This document shows, in pieces, positions 57,356-64,000 of a DNA stretch of 64,000 nucleotides. The notes beneath the pieces are model-generated. The model searched no databases. It was not told the DNA's origin and worked only from the letters and a program-made list of their open reading frames with translations. Origin of the DNA: Diplolepis rosae (lineage: Eukaryota; Arthropoda; Insecta; Hymenoptera; Diplolepididae). The stretch's first letter is position 1, and the number at the start of each line of letters is the position of its first letter. The position numbers were made by a program, and so were the translations under genes. The DNA is taken from assembly GCA_030998225.1 (NCBI GenBank), contig JAPYXD010000056.1:806001-870000 (forward strand), written 5' to 3'.

Positions 57356-59257
57356 ATGGGATTACGAGGCTTCCTTTTGGCACTGCTCACTTGCAACTTC
57401 AACTATATAACAACAGTCTACGCCGTCATAGGATTCGATTGCGGTTCAAATCAATCAAATATTACGACATGATCTTTACTAGAGGTAGGAGAATGTGATC
57501 TACCTCGATCTCAAGTACATGTTGAAAGAACTTATATACAACTTTTACAATTAACTGGATTTTCAAATACAAAAGTAATACAATGCAAAATAGAAATTCG
57601 ACGCGCCATCTCTCATTGTGGTATGCATTCTCACAGTTCCATAGTAGCAAATGGCCACAGTGAATATATACATGATGTTACACGAGATCAATGTAATCAA
57701 ATGCACACAATAGGAACATTTTTAGTAACCCCTTCTCTTCAGATATCAAAGTTAAAAGTAAACGAAACTTCATTTCATAGCGTTACTTTAGCAGGTTCTG
57801 TAACACCTAACGGAGACTGTACTGGTACACAATTTTCTGACCCATATGGAACATGGAATAATGTGGTAGTCCAAGCAATATTCAAAATAACTTTACAAGA
57901 ACATTACGCGACTATTCATTTAAATTCAAATAAAATTCAATTAGGATCTGGAATAATATGCACACTTTCAGACACATTCTGTGCAGACGTAGAATATGGA
58001 CAAACATTCTGGGATACATTACCTAATGACGTATGTAATTTTAATAAATATGAAATTATTTATGAAGGACCAGCAAATAAAACATATGACAACACGAAAG
58101 ACAATTCTGAAACCTTTTATTCTTTAACAAACTGAAGATATAACTTTCGTACTAGCTGAAAAAACAAGAAAACCAATTTGCAGTTACGTTTTAATACAAA
58201 CCGAACATCCAAAATTATTAATTTTTGAAACCAGACCTGGAAATTCATTTTTAGAAAATAAACATTTAGAAGTTCAAAATATGGACATTTTTACATATGT
58301 TAACTCTAAATTTATATATGTGGAACGACATATACGCACTGAAGTAAATAGACTTTATCACGATGGTCTTACTCAACGATGCATACTTGAACAGCAAGTT
58401 TTTAGGAATACATTAACCTTAGCAACCCAATCACCAGACGAATTTGCATATCATTTAATGAAAGGCCCAGGATATATGTCAGTAATTGCAGGAGAAGTAG
58501 TACATATCGTAAAATGTATACCGGTTGAAGTAAAATATCGCAAAACTGAAGAATGTTATCTACAACTACCAATATTTAGAGGAAATCAATCAATTTAGAG
58601 GAAATAACAAAATCAGGTATCCAAACAAATTGCAATTCTTTCCTTCCACCAATGTACCTTTTTGGAGAAACCTGGTACAAATTACTTCCAAATCCTGTCG
58701 AATCCATAGCACCAACTATAGTTAAACCTCTCACAAAAGCAACCTGGAAATACACAAATCCTTCATCCTTAGCAACAAGTGGCATTTATTCTCAATCTGA
58801 TCTTGATAAACTGCGAGATCATATTATGTTTCCAGCAGAAAAACCAATGATTCTAAATTCATTAGCTAGAGAAATAACAGGACATCCAACTATTAATCAA
58901 GGAATATCATTAACGAATTTATTTAATGAAGATGTAATTGATAAAATTGCTGAATCCGCATGGGCTAGATTTTGGACAATTTTTACAAGTTTTGGAACTA
59001 CTAGTGCAGGCCTAATTGGATTAATAATAATAATTAGAGGGATTAAATTGATAGCTGATACCATTATTCATGGATATGCACTACACAGATTATTTGGATG
59101 GTCTCTCCATCTACTAGGCGCCTTCTGGGATTCGGTCACTAACCTCTTATTACACTTAGGTACCCATCGACCTTCTGGACCTCCTGCTGAGAGTCATCAA
59201 GAACTGCTAACAGCTTCAGCGCCACAAAGCTCGAAAGAGGCACCTAAAAGTCCATAG
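57356..59257 (+). pseudogene. Chuvirus-type envelope glycoprotein, three breaks
   Basis: Type I membrane glycoprotein for entry. ATG 57356 follows a CTCCTTTTTCCAG acceptor by two bases and opens a hydrophobic 20-residue leader ending VYA, then GFDCGSN. Blocks HCGMHSHSS, YIHDVTRDQC and TGTQFSDPYGTWNNVVVQ, plus a C-terminal membrane segment near 59,020 (LIGLIIII), follow glycoproteins of chuviruses and those captured by BEL/Pao elements of mosquitoes (recalled, not verified). Full span is about 630 codons, the usual size. Broken by TGA at 57470-57472, a frameshift near 58,130 and another near 58,595. The cytoplasmic tail is Pro/Ser-rich. Confidence 0.75.
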
Positions 59258-59381
59258 TATTACGCAAATACTGCTTCAGGTAAAGATCACAATAATACAA
59301 ACACAACTCTTTATCCTCACTCTGAACTAAAAGAAGAACTCAGTAGAACCCACTACTCTATCCAAATCTAACATCTTCAGA

Positions 59382-60119
59382 ATGTCGCATGTTCCTTTTA
59401 CAACCTTACTAAACAAAATTATTCAACAAAGAGGAGATCCACCCCTTATTTATGAGATACTCATAGAACAAACCTATAATAATGAATGTCTATTTCACGT
59501 TAATTTACAATATAAAAATTATATAATAATGAATAGTGGCAAAGATAAAGAAAATGTAAAGCAAAAGGTAGCACAAAATTTATATAATGCCTTAATTAAT
59601 GAATCAATGGAAACAAATCAAAACGTCCAACCAAACTCTATTAGGAAAAATTGCAAAAAATTAAACGAAATTTGCACTGAAAATAAATTCGAGTATCCAA
59701 AATATACAGTATTACGAATAAAAACCTCATCAAAAGACTCAACATACATAGCAATTTGTTTCATTAATAACATTAAACAAATAGGAATAGCAAACTCAAT
59801 AAAAACAGCTAAGGATTTTGCTGCCATAAAAGTTATTAATTCTCTTTCCCATAAAGACGAGAAATGTGAACTACGTTTGATAAACTCACTAGAACATTTG
59901 CATGTAACAATTCAAGAATCATCTATAAACGATCCAAAACCTTCAACGAGTAGCCAAATAACAAAACCTATTACTTCAAATAACAATCGTGATAAAAATA
60001 CAAATTCATATAAAATGAAAACAAATAATAATCATACTGCATCATCTTTCTCTACGAAAAGCTTTAAAAAATGTTTTAAATGCGGATATAAACCTCCCAA
60101 CCAGTACAATAAATTTTAA
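59382..60119 (+). CDS. Double dsRBD protein with partial zinc knuckle
   Basis: A clean 245-codon frame. ATG 59382 follows CATCTTCAG by one base. Residues about 4-75 and 90-157 each fit the alpha-beta-beta-beta-alpha double-stranded RNA-binding domain. In the second, ANSIKTAKDFAAIKVINSL has the lysines and Ala-Ala of the RNA-binding helix 2; the first (NVKQKVAQNLYNAL) is weaker. A Ser/Asn-rich region follows, and CFKCGYK near residue 229 starts a zinc knuckle that is not completed. dsRBD proteins can sequester dsRNA and block RNA interference (known for several insect viruses); that role here is inference. Its neighbour at 60157 is a probable paralogue. Confidence 0.75.
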   Translation: MSHVPFTTLLNKIIQQRGDPPLIYEILIEQTYNNECLFHVNLQYKNYIIMNSGKDKENVKQKVAQNLYNALINESMETNQNVQPNSIRKNCKKLNEICTENKFEYPKYTVLRIKTSSKDSTYIAICFINNIKQIGIANSIKTAKDFAAIKVINSLSHKDEKCELRLINSLEHLHVTIQESSINDPKPSTSSQITKPITSNNNRDKNTNSYKMKTNNNHTASSFSTKSFKKCFKCGYKPPNQYNKF

Positions 60120-60156
60120 TATAAACATTCCATACCGATTCAGGAAATCAACTGCA

Positions 60157-60666
60157 ATGGAGCATTACTACGACGAGCCTACACACGTACCAAGTTACCC
60201 AAAAAAGAAATACAGAACAGACTCCATGGGATTTTTAAATCATGTAGAAATTTTTAGAAACTTCACGATAAAATATGGACTGCCGTTACCGCAATATACA
60301 GTCTATCCTGACCCAAATTCGAAAACAAACTCATTTTTTCTTGCACAAATTAATATAAATGAACATTTTGTTATACAAGCTGGCCCTACTAGCGAATTAG
60401 CAGAAAATAGAGCAGCATTAAAATTATTGTTACTACTGATGAGATCATACGATCCCTGTGACGAAAAATTTTATAATAACGATGCTAAAAAAATGCAAAA
60501 AACCAAAGATCAAAGTATTCAAACTGATCCAAGACCAAAATTAATACCTTGGGAAAATTCCTGTAGATTTTGTAACACTCAAATGCATGCTACAAAAGAG
60601 TGCCGTAGACGAAATATTTTTAAAGTAGACAAATCAAACCAATTACCCCCTCCAGTTCCACCATGA
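60157..60666 (+). CDS. Single dsRBD protein with CCHC zinc knuckle
   Basis: A clean 169-codon frame; ATG 60157 lies 13 bases after CCGATTCAG. Residues about 28-97 fit a dsRBD (NHVEIFRNFTIKYGLPLPQY start; SELAENRAALKLLLLL in the helix 2 position). The usual lysine pair there is replaced by glutamate/asparagine, so RNA binding may be reduced. A complete C-x2-C-x4-H-x4-C knuckle lies at residues 136-149 (CRFCNTQMHATKEC), then a proline-rich end. The dsRBD-then-knuckle order is shared with the preceding ORF, suggesting duplication. It could bind element RNA or host dsRNA. Confidence 0.7.
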   Translation: MEHYYDEPTHVPSYPKKKYRTDSMGFLNHVEIFRNFTIKYGLPLPQYTVYPDPNSKTNSFFLAQININEHFVIQAGPTSELAENRAALKLLLLLMRSYDPCDEKFYNNDAKKMQKTKDQSIQTDPRPKLIPWENSCRFCNTQMHATKECRRRNIFKVDKSNQLPPPVPP

Positions 60667-60800
60667 AACTCCTCAACATTTAGTAGACTTTTTTCCCCTT
60701 TTCTCCAAAAAACTACTATACCTAAATCCAACCGCATGTAAACATCCTATTTTATCCAATATTAATCCTACTTTTCTTTTTCAGCCTTCCGAGAAGCCTA

Positions 60801-62581
60801 ATGAATTTACTTAATCAACTAGCATCCAGAGTGTATTTAATTTTAATTCCACTCCTTTTCTCCAAAGCAGAAAAATACTTCATAGACTCACAATTTTCTC
60901 ATTCTTCAGGGATTTATTTTGAACCAATTTCAAAAGTTCGTCTTTTTTCTGAAAAATATCATTTTGTATCTTATATCGATATCTTTCAGCCAGACGTACT
61001 TAAATACAAAATAATACATTTCTCACATAAATTATATGCATATTGCATACTTTTAAATATTGCCAATTATTGTAATTTATACGATCATCGAACAGAACTT
61101 GATTTCATAGAACAACGCATCAACTATTTTCTTGAAGAAATATCATTTATATCTAGACAAGCTCGTAATATCACGAATATTCCTAACACTAAAGATCCAT
61201 TCTTGCAACAGATACAAAAAGTACTTTTAGAATTAAGAATGAGACATGAAACCTCCCTTTACTGGCCCAAAGAAAATTTATTTCTACTTCCAAATCCATT
61301 TTTCCAAAAATTTACAAATCTTTCTTCAAAACTTGACAACATTATGACCTACAAAAAATGGCATAATTCTCAAAAAGATCCAAATATTCACCTATATCGA
61401 ATATTAGCAGCAAATTGGCTTAAAGACCTGCATGAAATTTCTCAATCTTTTCTTTTACTCCTTGACCAACTTACAGAAGCTATTACCCATGCCGCAACTA
61501 ATTTATGGCACCCTATGCTACTTCCTGATACCTTCTTAGACTTCAAATCCAACAAAGAAGACCCACACCTTTCAACATCCCTTTTTTCTATGGTCCTTCA
61601 TTTTCTAAAGTACAATACTTCTTATTCGATAAGTACTTGATTTTTCTTATGACTATACCAATCCCATCTGCTGAAGAATTTCAATTATTTAAACCACATC
61701 CAATTCCAATACATCTCGATTTTAATACTGACGTAATTTCCTCTATTTACATAAAACCTCAAAATTCTTATCTCGCTATTTCTTCAAATAACCAATCATA
61801 CTTTATAACAAATGAAAATTTCCTCAATGCATGTTATCAAAATGGATTTCAAACATTTTGTCACCCACCAAGATCTATATCTAATATCGATAACAATCCT
61901 ATTTGTGAAACATCAATGTTTCTAAATTCTCAACCATACACGTGTGAAATATTCATCAGTTTTAGTGAATATCCCTTTCTAACACCATTGCAATTTCATC
62001 ATGGATGGCTATACTCAACAATTTTCCCCCGACAAATTTTCTTATCATGTCGAAAAAACTCTAAAACCTTAATCACACTCCAAGGAATAGGAATTTTGCA
62101 AACAAAATCAGGTTGCAATCTAGATTCATCAACTCCATATTACCATCTTGAAAACCATTTGAATATAATGGATAATTCAATTCCAGTCAGCAAATCAACT
62201 ACTTCCCTTGCTATAATTTCACCATTTTTATATAATATTTCCATTCAAGAGCCTCACTTACTAAAAAAGGTATTACTTCTTCTTCAGCAAATTGAAGACA
62301 TGCCATTATCAATCTTCGAAAACCATGTCTTTATCCTTAAAAAATATGCTAACATTCAAAAGATTATTCCATCTATTTTTATTTCTAGTGCACATAAATT
62401 AACATTAGCACTAATCATTATCACTTTACTTATGATTACAATTTCAGGATTATTACTATTGAAAATTCAAAAAATATCTAAAAAAATAAACAAAACGCCA
62501 ACACGTATAGAACTTATACAAAAAACTCCTTTAAGCTCAGTGACAAAACCTTTACTGACCGACTTGACGTTTAACTTTTGA
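60801..62581 (+). pseudogene. env: Errantivirus/baculovirus-F-type Env, one frameshift
   Basis: Membrane fusion glycoprotein of the type used by gypsy-like errantiviruses. A strong acceptor (CTACTTTTCTTTTTCAG, ending 60784) lies 16 bases before ATG 60801. The N-terminus is hydrophobic, followed by GIYFEPISKVRLF...YIDI, a recognisable family opening. The second half (from 61637, different frame) has PIPSAEEFQLF, YLAISSNNQSYFI, a cysteine series, GWLYST and GIGILQTKSGC. It ends with a membrane segment near 62,400-62,460 and a basic tail. The frameshift lies near 61,635. I see no typical basic furin site followed by a fusion peptide. A second glycoprotein in the same element is unusual. Confidence 0.75.
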
Positions 62582-62914
62582 CCTTTCCTTTATTCCATCT
62601 TTCACCCTTTTCTTTAATAGACTTGAAGTCAATTCACAAAATTTTTAGATACAGGTACATTCCGTCCTTACCTTCCTCAAAACCACGTGCATGAACGTCC
62701 TATACCGTCAGAAGGACAGTTTTTGTACCCACGCCTTTAATGTTTCTAACAAAAGAAATAACAAACTGTAATATAAAAGTTGTTTTTCTGACGGAAAGTA
62801 AAATAGTTTTAGCAAAATCTTTACCTTGCATGATTAGAAAATGTATACAAAGTTATTATTCAACCTCCTTATCAGACCTTAATAAAATAAATCTATTCTA
62901 ACAATTTGTAGAAA
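62582..62914 (+). other. Non-coding spacer with splice acceptor
   Basis: No gene seen. It ends TCTAACAATTTGTAG (62,897-62,911), a branch-point-like CTAAC plus acceptor, 3 bases before the next ATG. Confidence 0.5.
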
Positions 62915-63322
62915 ATGATACCGACTCCAAGTGAACCTATTGTTAACCATCTTGGACCAGTAGACGGTGTATGTCCGCAAGACTATCCGATAGCATACGC
63001 GCACTTATTACAGAGTTATTGCTTCGAATTAGAACCCTCAACATTGTTTTTATATTATAATCAACAAACCACAAAAAGATATTGCCAATTCTGTTTCGAG
63101 AAATTAGATCAGGAAACTCAAAATAACTGTGAATTTTTTACTTCATGGCATTACATTTGTAAATTGGAATGCATATATATGAATTGTTACGGTTGTCGAG
63201 AACTATTAATTACTCCGCGAAAAAGAGCAGCTGATTGTAGAGAATGTATCGAACAATATTTAAATTATAAATTCGAAATTAGCCAAGGAAACGAAGTTCA
63301 AGTAGAAAATACCCCTGCATGA
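62915..63322 (+). CDS. Cysteine-rich protein 1, probable zinc binder
   Basis: A clean 135-codon frame with ATG 62915 directly after a TTTGTAG acceptor. The central part has paired cysteines: CQFCFEKLD, ICKLEC, CYGCRELL and RAADCRECIEQYL. Two or more zinc-binding CxxC pairs are likely. I do not recognise a named domain. The block CYGC...(R/K)xRAADCxxC reappears in the next ORF, so the two are probably paralogues. No hydrophobic leader, so a cytoplasmic or nuclear location is expected. Function unknown. Confidence 0.6.
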   Translation: MIPTPSEPIVNHLGPVDGVCPQDYPIAYAHLLQSYCFELEPSTLFLYYNQQTTKRYCQFCFEKLDQETQNNCEFFTSWHYICKLECIYMNCYGCRELLITPRKRAADCRECIEQYLNYKFEISQGNEVQVENTPA

Positions 63323-63461
63323 TTATACGTATCTACCTTCCACGCATGTAATCACGCATGAAAAATTTTGTTAAATTTAATAAAATCCTTAATACTAAAA
63401 AATTGTAAATTTTGCAAATATTTCAAATTCCTTAAATATTGTAAATTCCCCCAACAGAAAA

Positions 63462-63868
63462 ATGCTGCCCCAAGAAATCGAAACAATCGAAGCAGAAGAA
63501 GTTCGAGCAAGCGAGCAGGATGTTCAGCCGTATTTTGAAAATCAATTATGGTCAGAATACTGCTGCACAACCCTGGTCGAGAATTTTTACATGAATGTTC
63601 TCGAAAAAAAACTTGTTTGCGAGGATTGTTGGATGACAGAACTCAGCTTTTTCGAATAGATCATATAGTTACTAAAGACTTATATTGTACGTTAAAACTA
63701 TCTAGCCTCGACTGCTCCATTTGCAATTCACAAATTTTTTACATGCGGCAAAGAGCAGATTTATGTGTAACTTGTGACGAACGTGTAATTCATTTATACC
63801 AACAAGAAGCATTGTATAACGACGTCGATTCCGAAGCATCGATTATTATTTATAACAACGACGAATAA
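63462..63868 (+). pseudogene. Cysteine-rich protein 2, frameshifted paralogue
   Basis: ATG 63462 lies 4 bases after CCCCCAACAG. The first frame (63462-63659) has an acidic N-terminus, then SEYCC and CEDCWM. A frameshift between about 63,600 and 63,655 moves to the frame ending 63868, which has LDCSICNSQIF, RQRADLCVTCDERVIHLY and an acidic end. The CxxC spacing and the R-x-RAD-x-C-x2-C block match the preceding ORF. Without the break the protein would be about 135 residues, the same size. Confidence 0.6.
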
Positions 63869-64000
63869 AAATAATAAATCAAAACATATTTTTTATTATT
63901 CTTTTTTCTAAATATAAAAAATATCTATTAGTAACTTTTGTTAAAAAATTTTCCCTTTTAATTTTTTATTCGTTGTTTAAAATCATATTTCATATACACC
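63869..64000 (+). other. AT-rich tail; 3' LTR not reached
   Basis: No TGTCACGTC start, CRE or other LTR signature occurs here, so the element continues past the window. Confidence 0.6.

Larger units (their letters stand above)
48452..64000 (+). mobile_element. Giant Ty3/gypsy endogenous retrovirus-like element (3' end beyond window)
   Basis: The plus-strand order is 5' LTR, tRNA-Gly primer-binding site, gag, protease, RT, RNase H, linker, integrase, CARD-like ORF, chuvirus-type glycoprotein, two dsRBD/zinc-knuckle ORFs, errantivirus-type Env and two cysteine-rich ORFs. No LTR copy recurs before 64,000, and all genes share orientation and base composition. I therefore read this as one element of at least 15.5 kb, against roughly 5-9 kb for usual insect gypsy elements. 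Alternatives are nested insertions or capture of a foreign segment after integration. RT and RNase H motifs place it near insect errantiviruses. The copy is defective. Confidence 0.8.

Noticed and set aside
61100..61300. Furin cleavage site in the F-type Env
   Set aside because: The basic residues present (for example SRQARN) do not form a convincing R-x-(K/R)-R site followed by a fusion-peptide-like stretch.
56955..63868. Post-pol genes as host genes near an LTR
   Set aside because: All are intronless, tightly packed, same strand, similar AT-rich composition, and include two viral-type glycoproteins; an element origin is simpler.
63869..64000. Start of the 3' LTR
   Set aside because: No TGTCACGTC, CRE, TATA or other 5' LTR text is found in the last 132 bases.

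Overview
This is eukaryotic nuclear DNA, almost certainly from an insect. The evidence is its high AT content, the absence of bacterial gene layout, and the mix of element types: Tc1/mariner and pogo-like transposons, a Penelope-like element, an R1-type LINE, Ty3/gypsy elements, Polinton debris and a tRNA-derived SINE. I cannot fix the order. I recognise no complete ordinary host gene; one short unassigned reading frame near 16.2 kb is the only candidate exon. About three quarters of the window is a graveyard of broken mobile elements.

Region by region. 1-1.25 kb: end of a foldback-like repeat built on CCAATAGCCGGAC. 4.4-5.5 kb: broken pogo-like transposase. 6.6-10.3 kb: a pair of short inverted repeats 3.7 kb apart enclosing a 1,295 bp foldback transposon with a TA target duplication, plus degenerate tandem repeats. 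10.7-18 kb: mariner tail, two copies of a repeat carrying GCGCATGCGC palindromes, a decayed arthropod repeat protein, and a Tc1/mariner transposase with one stop codon. 19-24.9 kb: a SINE, Polinton capsid fragments, a Penelope-like element flanked by inverted repeats, and a mariner fragment. 25-29.1 kb: a minus-strand gypsy element with large deletions, whose LTR-like region carries a readable TATA/initiator promoter and about ten 70-80 bp tandem repeats. 29.7-34.5 kb: more foldback, palindrome, SINE and Polinton polymerase pieces, with a 295 bp inverted duplication. 35.2-36.5 kb: a second minus-strand gypsy pol fragment. 37-38.2 kb: a transposon-type ORF with one stop. 42-48.4 kb: foldback element, R1-type LINE, unknown decayed ORF, miniature mariner.

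The most striking object is 48,452 to beyond 64,000: one plus-strand Ty3/gypsy endogenous retrovirus-like element at least 15.5 kb long. It has a 764 bp 5' LTR, a tRNA-Gly primer-binding site, gag, and pol (protease-RT-RNase H-integrase, with an unusual AT-hook/acidic linker before the integrase). After pol come seven further genes: a CARD-like protein, a chuvirus-type glycoprotein, two dsRNA-binding-domain plus zinc-knuckle proteins, an errantivirus/baculovirus-F-type envelope protein, and two related cysteine-rich proteins. Each of the seven start codons lies 1-16 bases after a good splice acceptor, and a perfect GTAAGT donor sits in the U5 end of the LTR. This suggests alternative splicing from one donor, as in complex retroviruses. 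The gene content suggests two different entry proteins plus candidate antagonists of RNA interference and of death/immune signalling. These roles are inferred from domains only.

The copy is defective: gag, pol, both glycoproteins and the last ORF are broken by stops or frameshifts. The CARD ORF, both dsRBD ORFs and the first cysteine-rich ORF are uninterrupted. The 3' LTR is outside the window.
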